This document shows, piece by piece, positions 1 through 6,505 of a stretch of DNA of 6,992 bases. Below the pieces are notes generated by a model. The model worked only from the letters and a program-made list of their open reading frames with translations, was not told the origin of the DNA and did no database searches. Made by a program: the position numbers and the translations under genes. Source of the stretch: Methylococcaceae bacterium (GTDB lineage Bacteria > Pseudomonadota > Gammaproteobacteria > Methylococcales > Methylomonadaceae); NCBI GenBank assembly GCA_030618325.1, contig JAUXDP010000165.1, forward strand, positions 1 through 6,992. The letters run 5' to 3'. Within the stretch, counting starts at the first letter, position 1. Each line of letters starts with the position of its first letter.

Positions 1-54
1 CATGCAGCTTGCAATTTCTTTTCCTGGAATACCTGGGGTAGTACTAAATTCCAT
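1..54 (-). CDS. UPF0145 (YbjQ-like) family protein, 5' end only
   Basis: Only the first 18 codons are inside the window. Translation begins at the ATG at 54-52 and leaves the left edge in frame. The peptide starts MEFSTTPGIPGKEI and matches the very conserved N-terminus of the UPF0145/YbjQ family, in which a short M-x-F/I-T-T-T/P opening is followed by a G-x-x-I segment. Members are roughly 100-residue proteins that form oligomers; their role is poorly known and metal binding has been proposed. The start sits 83 nt beyond the stop of the oxidoreductase gene on the same strand, and a TATAAT box lies at 102-97, so it may have its own promoter. No strong Shine-Dalgarno sequence is visible, only a GCGAG stretch upstream. 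The family call rests on 18 residues. Confidence 0.6.
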   Translation of the reverse strand, partial: MEFSTTPGIPGKEIASCM

Positions 55-96
55 ATCTTAATCTCGCTTGTTATTTAATATAAGGATAAACCTAGC

Positions 97-102
97 ATTA
101 TA
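97..102 (-). promoter_or_regulatory. Candidate -10 box for the UPF0145 gene
   Basis: A perfect TATAAT lies on the minus strand about 42 nt before the ATG at 54. There is no recognisable -35 hexamer at 16-18 nt spacing, so the call rests on the -10 and the position alone. A direct repeat CCTAGC (91-96 and 110-115 on the plus strand) flanks the box and could be chance. Confidence 0.25.
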
Positions 103-137
103 TACTCCGCCTAGCTACGGGTGTGATTAAAATTTGT

Positions 138-1114
138 TTACAGAGTAAGAACAATTTTGCCCATGTGTAGGCTACTCTCCATCAGCTCATGCGCTTTATA
201 GGCCTCGATTAGGGGAAAACTTTTATCAATGACCGGTTTTATCCGGCCATCATTCAGCATAGGCCAAACCTGTTCAAGTAATTTTCTGGCAATGGCTGCT
301 TTAAAAGTAACGCTTCTGGATCTTAATGTCGAACCAGTAATGGTTAAACGTTTCAGCATCACCGGTAACAAATTCAACTCAGCTTTTGGGCCATTTTGAA
401 TGGCAATTTGTACTAGTCTGCCTTCCTCAGCAAGACATTTTATGTTCCTTGGAAAATAATCACCCCCGATCATATCCAGAATCACATCAACACCTTTCCC
501 TTTTGTCAAAGTGTTGATTGTTTCAACAAAATCCTGGGCTCGGTAATTAATTGCAGCATCAGCGCCTAGTTGAATACAAAATTGACATTTTTTATCGGTT
601 CCAGTCGTCACAAAGACTCTGGCAGAAAAGCATTTGGCCAATTGAATGGCAACAGTACCGATACCACTGGTGCCGCCATGAACCAGCAAAGTCTCACCTG
701 AGCTAATTTGAGCCCGGTCGAAAATATTACTCCAAACAGTAAAAAAGTTTCAGGTATGGCTGCTGCTTGGATCAAAGACAATCCATCTGGTACAGGAAGG
801 CATAATTCAGGAGCTGCCAAACAATATTCCGCATAGCCTCCACCATTGACTAAAGCACAAACCTCTTGACCACACTGCAAATGCTTAACCGCGTGGCCTA
901 AAGCGATAATTGTGCCAGAAACCTCCAGCCCGGGAATATCGGAAGCTCCATCAGGCGGGGGATACAAGCCTTTCCGTTGCATCACGTCTGGACGATTAAC
1001 GCCTGCTGCGGAAACTTTGATAAACACTTCATAAGCATCAGGAATCGGCACGGGGCGTTCTGTTGCCTGTAATACTTCCGGGCCACCCTTCCGGGTGATT
1101 TCAATTACCATCAT
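138..1114 (-). pseudogene. PIG3-type NAD(P)H quinone oxidoreductase, interrupted by one frameshift
   Basis: This is a medium-chain, zinc-free quinone oxidoreductase of the TP53I3/PIG3 (QOR) group, soluble enzymes that reduce quinones with NADPH. The first frame (1114 down to 608) gives the GroES-like half, with the family segments GVNRPDVMQRKGLYPPP (residues 39-55) and IPGLEVSG (60-67). It leaves the family pattern just after residue 124 (IPETF). The second frame resumes with TVWSNIFDR and carries the nucleotide-binding HGGTSGIGTVAIQLAK stretch to a normal C-terminus at 138. The break is a T6 run (plus-strand A at 741-746). One extra T would give a 325-residue protein, the family's normal length, with no other damage. 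Read without a shift, the product is 168 residues with no cofactor domain. The gene starts 13 nt after the thiamine-binding gene, probably in one operon. Single-base decay, a read error and -1 recoding are all possible. Confidence 0.85.
740..746 (-). other. Frameshift point at a U-UUU-UUA heptamer
   Basis: On the coding strand the codons are ACT TTT TTA CTG. In zero frame this forms the X-XXY-YYZ heptamer U UUU UUA, the same as the HIV-1 gag-pol slip site. A -1 slip there continues with ACT GTT TGG, restoring the family's TVWSN segment. The same result would come from one missing T in the run. No Shine-Dalgarno-like stimulator is visible just upstream, and no strong stem-loop begins 5-9 nt downstream; the nearest small stem (CTGGT/ACCAG) is about 60 nt away. 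Confidence 0.75.
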
Positions 1115-1127
1115 TGCCCTACCAGTA

Positions 1128-1433
1128 TCAGGACTGGACCAATTGTTCTTCTACGCTGTTAATTTTATCTTCCATACTTTGCTCCTTATCAACACGGGAA
1201 TTAATTCGCATCGAGGTGACAATTCGTGGCGCACCCATTTTATGGACAACCTCATGACAGCGTTTCACTGCGGCAAACACATCATCCCATTCACCTTCAA
1301 TATCCGTTCCGTTAGCATGTAACTGACTTTTCAGTCCAGCCTCAGTAATTACCCGCTCACAGGCTGCAATATATTTAGCCAGCGAAACACCCACGCCGAT
1401 TGGAACAACACATAGATCAACTATTACTTTCAT
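1128..1433 (-). CDS. MTH1187/YkoF-type thiamine-binding protein (UPF0045)
   Basis: The 101-residue product matches the MTH1187/UPF0045 family over its whole length, and family members are about 100 residues. Hallmarks are the opening VIVDLCVVPIGVGVSLAKYI (residues 3-22), the LHANGTDIEGEWD segment (38-50), RCHE (58-61) and MGAPRIVTSMRI (66-77). These proteins are small ferredoxin-like-fold oligomers. YkoF binds thiamine or its pyrimidine moiety, but the role of single-domain members is not settled. The frame is open up to 1490, yet the start at 1433 is preferred because the family homology begins there and a GGAGT lies 7 nt upstream (1445-1441), while the 19 extra residues look non-coding. The stop is 13 nt before the oxidoreductase gene, so the two are probably co-transcribed. 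No thiamine-pyrophosphate riboswitch is evident in the 81-nt leader. Confidence 0.88.
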   Translation of the reverse strand: MKVIVDLCVVPIGVGVSLAKYIAACERVITEAGLKSQLHANGTDIEGEWDDVFAAVKRCHEVVHKMGAPRIVTSMRINSRVDKEQSMEDKINSVEEQLVQS

Positions 1434-1440
1434 GGAAGAT

Positions 1441-1445
1441 ACTCC
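1441..1445 (-). promoter_or_regulatory. Shine-Dalgarno GGAGT that fixes the start at 1433
   Basis: GGAGT on the minus strand lies 7 nt before the ATG at 1433-1431. The alternative upstream start at 1490 has no comparable site, so this supports the shorter 101-residue reading of the thiamine-binding protein. Confidence 0.6.
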
Positions 1446-1467
1446 AGGCTGGTAAAATGTTCTATGT

Positions 1468-1473
1468 ATTATA
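1468..1473 (-). promoter_or_regulatory. Candidate -10 box for the thiamine-binding / oxidoreductase operon
   Basis: A perfect TATAAT lies 34 nt before the ATG at 1433, in the 81-nt gap after the chemoreceptor stop. No good -35 is seen at 16-18 nt; a TTGTCG lies only 11 nt away. This would make the two left-hand genes a transcription unit separate from the chemoreceptor, but the call is weak. Confidence 0.28.
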
Positions 1474-1514
1474 CGCCTTGTTGACGACAATAAATTATTC
1501 GAGATTTGTTGGAA

Positions 1515-2990
1515 TCACCGGAAATTCTGGTGCTTTTCTTCGAGCATGGCATCAATGCAAGTCATCACCCCACCACTAGCTTCTTCCGTACTTTGCATAA
1601 GAGAAAAAATATTATCGAGTAAATCAGGATTCTCTCGCCAGTTTTTTCGAGAAACCCTGTATGCTTCCTGGGCGTACTGGTGGACTTCGATATGCGGGTT
1701 AGCCAATTTGCTATAGGCTGCTGTGTGCCGAAATTGGTCATAGCCAATGCCACTGTCATACCATTTACCAAGACGACAATGGTGGTTATCCACGGCTATG
1801 GCATGATACTGAGGGCAGTCTTCCGGATTTTCGAGTGCAATATAGGTATTTTGCTTGTAAACAATATGATCCAGTTTTGTTAACAAACCAAAAGACAAAT
1901 CTTTCGCATAGGAAACATAACTAATTGAATCCTGTGCTGATTCAGACAGACCAGAAAATTGATTCCGAAATGAACTAACGTGCTCCATCACCTCCTGAGA
2001 AAGGTTGGCAGAACTCTCCGCTTCATGATGCATTTGCTCAACCCGCTGATTAAACAGCCTCAGAGTCTGAGAAACTTCCAGTGCTGCATTTTTGGTGTGT
2101 TCCGACAAACTTTTCACTTCATCCGCCACCACGGCGAAACCACGTCCATGCTCACCCGCCCTGGCCGCCTCGATGGAGGCATTTAAGGCCAGTAGATTGG
2201 TCTGCTCGGCTATCCCGGTAATCATGGATAATGATTCGGAAACTTTTTGACTATCATTGATCAATGCCGTAATCACATCCGTCACGGTGTGAATGTTATC
2301 ATTAATATTGGTCAGCGATGAACTGATGGTATCGACAGTTGACAAGCTGGTTTCAGCGCTTGCTCCAGTTTCTGTTGCGATATTTTCAACCTTTTGCATT
2401 AGCTCAGTGATGTTAATCAAATCATTCTGATTGGCCTTTAAATTTTCCAGTAAATTACTGGTGTTAAGACTGTGCAGGCCAGCTGACAAACGATTATTGA
2501 TGATCAACTCTTTATTGTCATTCATCTGCTGAAGGGCGAAATTAATATTTTTCGCAGATTGTTTCAGCAGTCCTGGAAAGCCATCTGTCAGGATATAACG
2601 GTCATGATTACCTTTTGCAACCTGGTTGAAGCAGATACTAATTTCCTTGAAATAAGATTCCATAATATCGAGGGTTTCATTCAGTTCCCAGGCAACCTTA
2701 CCCACTTCCCCCATACCTTTGATACGCGTAATGCGGTGATGAAGGTCACCCTGATTGGTACGAAGTAAAACATTCTGTATTTTATCTAGCACGCCGAGAT
2801 GTAATTGAGCTACATGCTTTAAATACACAGCAATCATAAGCAGTGGAGTGGTCAACATCAAAATCAACCAGGAAAAGCTATATTGATATGTACAGAAACC
2901 AAACAAAATAATGGTTAACAAAAAGATACCGGCTACAGAGTAATTTACTTTAGTAACCAGGTATGGAATATTGGCATTGGAGTTTTTCAT
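1515..2990 (-). CDS. Methyl-accepting chemotaxis protein with C-terminal CZB zinc-binding domain (CetA-like)
   Basis: The 491-residue membrane receptor would signal to CheA/CheW. Two closely spaced hydrophobic segments (about 15-34 and 38-57) leave almost no periplasmic loop, so it has no external ligand domain. Residues about 70-155 look like two HAMP-like repeats (GDLHHRI and GNHDRY motifs). The coiled-coil signalling domain follows, with the conserved hairpin tip around IAEQTNLLALNASIEAARAG (260-279). The C-terminus is a full chemoreceptor zinc-binding (CZB) domain: H375-x2-Y, then C405-x-L-G-x-W, then H433-x3-H437, with spacings inside the published pattern, so all four zinc ligands are present. 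CZB domains sense zinc or oxidants such as hypochlorous acid in other bacteria. There is no C-terminal CheR-tethering pentapeptide. The start overlaps the PAS gene's stop as ATGA with little Shine-Dalgarno sequence, implying translational coupling and joint action. Confidence 0.93.
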   Translation of the reverse strand: MKNSNANIPYLVTKVNYSVAGIFLLTIILFGFCTYQYSFSWLILMLTTPLLMIAVYLKHVAQLHLGVLDKIQNVLLRTNQGDLHHRITRIKGMGEVGKVAWELNETLDIMESYFKEISICFNQVAKGNHDRYILTDGFPGLLKQSAKNINFALQQMNDNKELIINNRLSAGLHSLNTSNLLENLKANQNDLINITELMQKVENIATETGASAETSLSTVDTISSSLTNINDNIHTVTDVITALINDSQKVSESLSMITGIAEQTNLLALNASIEAARAGEHGRGFAVVADEVKSLSEHTKNAALEVSQTLRLFNQRVEQMHHEAESSANLSQEVMEHVSSFRNQFSGLSESAQDSISYVSYAKDLSFGLLTKLDHIVYKQNTYIALENPEDCPQYHAIAVDNHHCRLGKWYDSGIGYDQFRHTAAYSKLANPHIEVHQYAQEAYRVSRKNWRENPDLLDNIFSLMQSTEEASGGVMTCIDAMLEEKHQNFR

Positions 2991-3529
2991 ATTACACCAT
3001 TCGGTTTATAAAGGTTTAACACGAAAGCATCATAATTTTTGGCACCTGACTGAGCAACAACATCGATTAAATAAGCCAGTGATTTTTCGGGTGCTTCCTT
3101 GGTTGAACTGCGTTTCTCTATGGCCAGCATTTCTTTGTAAACCGGTATCAACACATCCAATGCAGTTTGAGGTGGTTGACGACGAACCGAGTAATAACCC
3201 TCTAGCTTGCCATTTTTGTCGTAATCAGGGGTGATATTGGCGAACACCCAGTAAAAACTACCATCTGCACAAAGATTTTTAGCAAAACCAATAAACTCAT
3301 TGCCAGCTTTCAATGTATCCCACATAAAACGAAAAACACCACGCGGCATGTCAGGGTGCCTAATTTTATTGTGTTGTACCCCCAACAGTTCACTTTCAGG
3401 ATATCCGGCTATATCCATAAAAATCCGATTAGCATAAGTGATACGACCACTGACATCAGTTTTTGAGACGATGAAGTCCTCTTCAGCAATTCGTCGTTCG
3501 GTATTGGTCGGGGTTATGTTGGATTTCAT
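2987..3529 (-). CDS. Aer-like PAS domain protein (CetB-like energy/redox sensor)
   Basis: The 180-residue soluble protein has one N-terminal PAS domain (about 15-120) closely resembling that of the E. coli aerotaxis receptor Aer. Residues linked to FAD binding in Aer occur at the same numbers: R57, H58 and D60 in the RHPDMP motif, W70 and N85. Other shared landmarks are N34, H53 and YWVFANITP (93-101). The remaining 60 residues are mostly helical in character and of unknown role, perhaps docking to the receptor. The protein has no membrane segment, HAMP or signalling domain, unlike Aer itself. Those parts are supplied by the next gene, which overlaps its stop by 4 nt. This mirrors the Campylobacter CetB/CetA pair, in which a PAS-FAD protein acts through a separate receptor in energy taxis. 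The start is fixed by a strong GGGAGG 7 nt upstream (3542-3537). Confidence 0.9.
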   Translation of the reverse strand: MKSNITPTNTERRIAEEDFIVSKTDVSGRITYANRIFMDIAGYPESELLGVQHNKIRHPDMPRGVFRFMWDTLKAGNEFIGFAKNLCADGSFYWVFANITPDYDKNGKLEGYYSVRRQPPQTALDVLIPVYKEMLAIEKRSSTKEAPEKSLAYLIDVVAQSGAKNYDAFVLNLYKPNGVI

Positions 3530-3536
3530 ACTTTAA

Positions 3537-3542
3537 CCTCCC
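3537..3542 (-). promoter_or_regulatory. Strong Shine-Dalgarno for the PAS gene
   Basis: GGGAGG on the minus strand lies 7 nt before the ATG at 3529-3527. It is the strongest ribosome binding site in the window and probably drives translation of both the PAS protein and, by coupling, the receptor. Confidence 0.7.
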
Positions 3543-3559
3543 ATTTTTCAAGGGCCACA

Positions 3560-3590
3560 AATTTTGTAAACATTAGTCCATTACAAAATT
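3560..3590. repeat. 10-bp perfect inverted repeat, candidate operator upstream of the PAS/receptor operon
   Basis: AATTTTGTAA (3560-3569) and its exact reverse complement TTACAAAATT (3581-3590) are separated by 11 nt, so the arm centres are 21 bp apart, two turns of the helix on one DNA face. The right arm overlaps a TATAAT box (3588-3593, minus strand), and the element lies 31-61 nt before the PAS start. A dimeric or paired repressor site is a reasonable reading; a weak AT-rich hairpin in the leader is the alternative. Confidence 0.5.
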
Positions 3591-3593
3591 ATA
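3588..3593 (-). promoter_or_regulatory. Candidate -10 box for the PAS/receptor operon
   Basis: TATAAT on the minus strand lies about 59 nt before the PAS ATG. A TTGAAA occurs upstream but only 9 nt away, and nothing good stands at 17 nt. No sigma-28 (flagellar) -10 of the GCCGATAA type was found. Confidence 0.28.
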
Positions 3594-3686
3594 GTAGATT
3601 GATTTCAAAATGTTAGGCATCACAACACTAATAAAAAACCTATATTCCCACCTCTTTCGCATGCTTCATCTAGAATTTTTCCCATT

Positions 3687-3692
3687 TATAAT
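3687..3692 (+). promoter_or_regulatory. Candidate -10 box for the regulator/cyclase operon
   Basis: TATAAT on the plus strand, with only a poor -35 (TTCATC, 3665-3670, 16-nt spacing). It would give a leader of about 140 nt before the ATG at 3837. A short dyad, AATCTC-AAAG-GAGATT (3690-3705), begins inside the box and covers the expected start point of transcription, so it could be an operator. Confidence 0.27.
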
Positions 3693-3721
3693 CTCAAAGG
3701 AGATTCTTAAAAGTAAAACTT

Positions 3722-3738
3722 GTAGTACTTTGCACTAC
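3722..3738. repeat. Short dyad GTAGT-N7-ACTAC in the regulator leader
   Basis: Perfect 5-bp arms GTAGT (3722-3726) and ACTAC (3734-3738), with a further C/G pair inside the spacer. It lies about 100 nt before the Crp-family gene. It does not match the standard Crp (TGTGA-N6-TCACA) or Fnr (TTGAT-N4-ATCAA) sites. It could bind a regulator or be chance. Confidence 0.25.
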
Positions 3739-3821
3739 GAGGGAAACTAAAACCTCACCCATTTCATAGAGATAACGCGCTTTTAATACTGCTCTGGTAA
3801 ACTGGCCTGTATTGATAGCAT

Positions 3822-3826
3822 AGGAG
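3822..3826 (+). promoter_or_regulatory. Shine-Dalgarno for the Crp-family gene
   Basis: AGGAG lies 10 nt before the ATG at 3837, slightly long but acceptable spacing, and supports that start. Confidence 0.55.
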
Positions 3827-3836
3827 TTAAATCGTC

Positions 3837-4547
3837 ATGACATATTCGTCCATAGATAAACGAAAATTACTGACACAAAATATTTTGTTCAAAAAACTAC
3901 CTGTCAATGATATTGATAATATTGTGGCTATTTCTGCAGAAATTCATTTTACAAATAACCAAATTATCTTCCAAAAAGGCGATATCAGTGACAGTTTGTT
4001 GGCGGTACTCGATGGTCAGGTTCGGATTAGTACCAGCTCAATGGACGGTAAGGAGATTGTTTTGAATACAATATACCCGGGAGAAATGTTCGGTGAAATC
4101 GCTTTTATTGATGGCAGAGAACGCTCCGCGACGGCAACTTCAATATGGGATTGCACATTACTTTCCATCCAACATAACGATTTCATGCCTTTTTTGAAAT
4201 CGAATCCAGAAATTGCAATCGAATTACTTATCGTTTTATGCAAAAAAGTTAGGGATACCAGTGATAGAGTGGAGGCAGTCGGCTTGCAACCTCTTCCCGT
4301 AAGTTTAGCTCGGTTATTAGTAAGAGCAATCAAGGAAATAGGACAAGAAACAGCAAGTGGTTTATTTTTGGATTGGAAAAAATCACAACAGGAAATTGGC
4401 TATGAAATCGGCACCTCCCGTGAAAGCATTAACAAGCAGCTTAATAGCTGGAAAAAACAAGGCCTACTAACACTCGGCGGCCAAAATTTGAGCATTACCA
4501 TCCTGGATATTGAAGCTCTTAATATTATTGCAAAGGGTTATATATGA
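3837..4547 (+). CDS. Crp/Fnr-family transcriptional regulator, probably cAMP-responsive
   Basis: The 236-residue protein has an N-terminal cyclic-nucleotide-binding beta-barrel (about 15-120), a dimerisation helix and a winged-helix DNA-binding domain (about 150-225). The phosphate-binding cassette reads FGEIAFIDGRERSATA (85-100), giving E87, R96 and S97 as equivalents of Crp E72, R82 and S83. T141-S142 in the dimer helix align with Crp T127-S128, which contact the adenine. There is no N-terminal cysteine cluster, so it is not an Fnr-type iron-sulphur sensor. The recognition helix TSRESINKQL has R195, E196 and K200 where Crp has R180, E181 and R185, suggesting a Crp-like target (inference). 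Its stop overlaps by 4 nt the start of a nucleotide cyclase gene, the likely source of its ligand. At 236 residues it is longer than E. coli Crp (about 210), mainly at the N-terminus. Confidence 0.92.
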   Translation: MTYSSIDKRKLLTQNILFKKLPVNDIDNIVAISAEIHFTNNQIIFQKGDISDSLLAVLDGQVRISTSSMDGKEIVLNTIYPGEMFGEIAFIDGRERSATATSIWDCTLLSIQHNDFMPFLKSNPEIAIELLIVLCKKVRDTSDRVEAVGLQPLPVSLARLLVRAIKEIGQETASGLFLDWKKSQQEIGYEIGTSRESINKQLNSWKKQGLLTLGGQNLSITILDIEALNIIAKGYI

Positions 4548-6505
4548 TGCTGGATTTCAGCAACTTATTCTCACTCAAAATCAAAAAAAATGCTGTTCAC
4601 TCATTGATTCTTATTCTAGTTTTCCTATCTGTTTTATTCCTGTATAAAAGTGGCAATCTTGAGTCCTTGGAATTGCATGCTTACGACCAACTAGTTCAAC
4701 GCTATCCTGCAGAATCGACAAACCCACCTATCACCGTTATTACTGTTACTGAGGACGATTTTCGCCACCTAAAGCGCTGGTCGATTTCAGATGAGTTATT
4801 GGCTGATATTTTGACCCAACTTGTAGAATACAAAGCTCGCGTTATCGGTATTGACATCTATCGGGATTTCCCAGTACCCCCTGGCCACAAAAAACTGGAA
4901 AGAGTATTCACCCATAATCAAAATATTGTCGTCCCAATGAAGTTTGGTGATGAAACACTTAGGGGATTTGATCCTCCTACAGTACTACGCAACACGGAAC
5001 AAATTGGTTTATCGGACATATTTCCTGATCGGGACGAAATTGTTCGCCGAGGTTTACTATTTCTTGATGATGGGCAAACGATACTTTACTCATTTCCGTT
5101 ACGTATCGCACTGCTGTATTTGCAGCAACAAGGGATCACTCCTCAGCCGGATGCCAACAATTCTTCACATATCCGGCTTGGATCGACCACTATAAAACCT
5201 TTTCAGCCAAATGATGGTGGCTATGTGGATGCCGATGCTGGCGGATATCAGTTTCTTTTAGATTTTTGCAAACCGCCTAAAACTATTCCGCGTTATGATC
5301 TAAGACAGTTTCGATCTGGAAATGTCCAGATTGAAGATTTCAAAGATAAAATAGTCTTGATTGGCACTGTGGCTGCAAGTCATAAGGACAATGTTCTGAC
5401 ATTATGCGGCAGAGGTAAAGAAACTGAACAACGCGTTAGTGGTGTTCTTTTGCATGCAGCCATTACAGATCAACTCCTAAGAATAGCTCAAAATGGACAA
5501 GCCCCCTTGGAGCCGGTAACAGATAGTCAAGAAGTAATGTGGATTTTATTATGGACTCTGTTGGGAGGAATCATCAGTCAGCGACAACTTCCCATTTTAC
5601 CACTGTTATTAGTGTGGGCAGGTGGATTGCTGGTGTTATTTGCGGTCACAGACCGACTCTTCTCTAACGGAACCTGGTTGATATCTTCTACTCCTGCAAT
5701 TGCCTGGCTACTTTCCTCTATTTTGACAACAGTCTACAAAGCCACCCAGGAAAAGCGGGAGCGGTCACAGCTAATGAGTTTGTTCTCCAAACACGTTGCC
5801 CCGGAAATTGCCGAAGAAATTTGGCAACAACATGAACATTTTTTTTCTGAGGGTCGCCCTCGCCCTCAGAAAACTACAGCTACGGTTATGTTTACCGACT
5901 TACAACACTTTACAGCCCTGTCAGAAAAACTAGAACCCGAGGAACTCTATGATTGGCTCAACGAATACCTGACTGCTATGACCCCCCTCGTGTCTAGTCA
6001 TGGAGGGGTAGTAATACGCTTTATTGGCGATGCTATTTTTAGCGGATTTGGCATACCCGTTCCCCGCAAATCTGAGTCAGAAATACAGCAAGATGCAATC
6101 AATGCTGTTCGTTGTGCAGTAGCAATGAACGAAAAACTCATTCAACTTAATAAGAAATGGAATCAGCAAGGCTTGCCAGTGGTTGGAATGCGTATCGGCC
6201 TGTATACCGGGTCACTTGCAACAGGTAGTATCGGTGATCGAAATCGCTTGGAATACACCATTCACGGTGATACCGTCAATACAGCTGCACGGCTGGAAGC
6301 ATTTGATAAATCACAATTTACCCCCGATTTTTTTAATCATCCCTGCCGAATTTTCATTGGTCGGGAAACTCATCAATATCTTGGAGAGCAGTTCCTGGTT
6401 GAAATGATAGGAAATATTGAACTTCGAGGTAAAAAACAAACGGTTGCCATTTATCGGGTGATAGAGGAAAACAAAGCAGGAATAACTGAAATTGAAAATA
6501 GATAG
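4544..6505 (+). CDS. CHASE2-domain class III adenylate/guanylate cyclase
   Basis: The 653-residue membrane cyclase makes cyclic nucleotide from NTP. One N-terminal membrane helix (about 17-35) leads to a periplasmic CHASE2 sensor domain (about 38-325), recognisable by YDQLVQRY, VIGIDIYRDFP and DKIVLIGTVAASHKDNV. Three more helices follow (about 330-346, 349-368, 378-398), then the cytoplasmic cyclase domain (about 442-640). Metal-binding Asp452 (FTDLQHFT) and Asp496 (IGDAIF) and the transition-state pair Asn579/Arg583 (VNTAAR) are present, so it should be active. The adenine-selecting Lys position is Arg492 and its partner is Thr572; Thr here marks class IIIb enzymes, some of which respond to bicarbonate. 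The start overlaps the Crp-family stop as ATGATG. A second ATG at 4547 would shorten it by one residue. The pair probably forms a dedicated cAMP circuit; the external signal is unknown. Confidence 0.93.
   Translation: MMLDFSNLFSLKIKKNAVHSLILILVFLSVLFLYKSGNLESLELHAYDQLVQRYPAESTNPPITVITVTEDDFRHLKRWSISDELLADILTQLVEYKARVIGIDIYRDFPVPPGHKKLERVFTHNQNIVVPMKFGDETLRGFDPPTVLRNTEQIGLSDIFPDRDEIVRRGLLFLDDGQTILYSFPLRIALLYLQQQGITPQPDANNSSHIRLGSTTIKPFQPNDGGYVDADAGGYQFLLDFCKPPKTIPRYDLRQFRSGNVQIEDFKDKIVLIGTVAASHKDNVLTLCGRGKETEQRVSGVLLHAAITDQLLRIAQNGQAPLEPVTDSQEVMWILLWTLLGGIISQRQLPILPLLLVWAGGLLVLFAVTDRLFSNGTWLISSTPAIAWLLSSILTTVYKATQEKRERSQLMSLFSKHVAPEIAEEIWQQHEHFFSEGRPRPQKTTATVMFTDLQHFTALSEKLEPEELYDWLNEYLTAMTPLVSSHGGVVIRFIGDAIFSGFGIPVPRKSESEIQQDAINAVRCAVAMNEKLIQLNKKWNQQGLPVVGMRIGLYTGSLATGSIGDRNRLEYTIHGDTVNTAARLEAFDKSQFTPDFFNHPCRIFIGRETHQYLGEQFLVEMIGNIELRGKKQTVAIYRVIEENKAGITEIENR

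Noticed and set aside
91..115. Direct repeat CCTAGC x2 around the -10 box before the UPF0145 gene
   Set aside because: Six-base repeats separated by 13 nt are easily found by chance, and no further copies are present nearby.
1095..1322. Plus-strand ORF opposite the thiamine-binding gene
   Set aside because: Antisense shadow of a well-supported gene with no family resemblance. The same applies to the plus-strand frames at 1680-1883, 1980-2186, 2559-2768 and 2971-3234, the minus-strand frames at 1565-1771 and 4016-4333, and the out-of-frame plus-strand ORFs inside the cyclase gene.
1434..1490. N-terminal extension of the thiamine-binding protein to the start at 1490
   Set aside because: The 19 extra residues have no family counterpart, and a GGAGT ribosome binding site stands just before the internal ATG at 1433.
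3611..3624. TGTTA-GGCA-TCACA as a Crp-type operator
   Set aside because: The halves are separated by 4 bp rather than the 6 bp of Crp sites and one arm is imperfect; it also does not fit the Fnr TTGAT/ATCAA halves. Not strong enough to list as a site.
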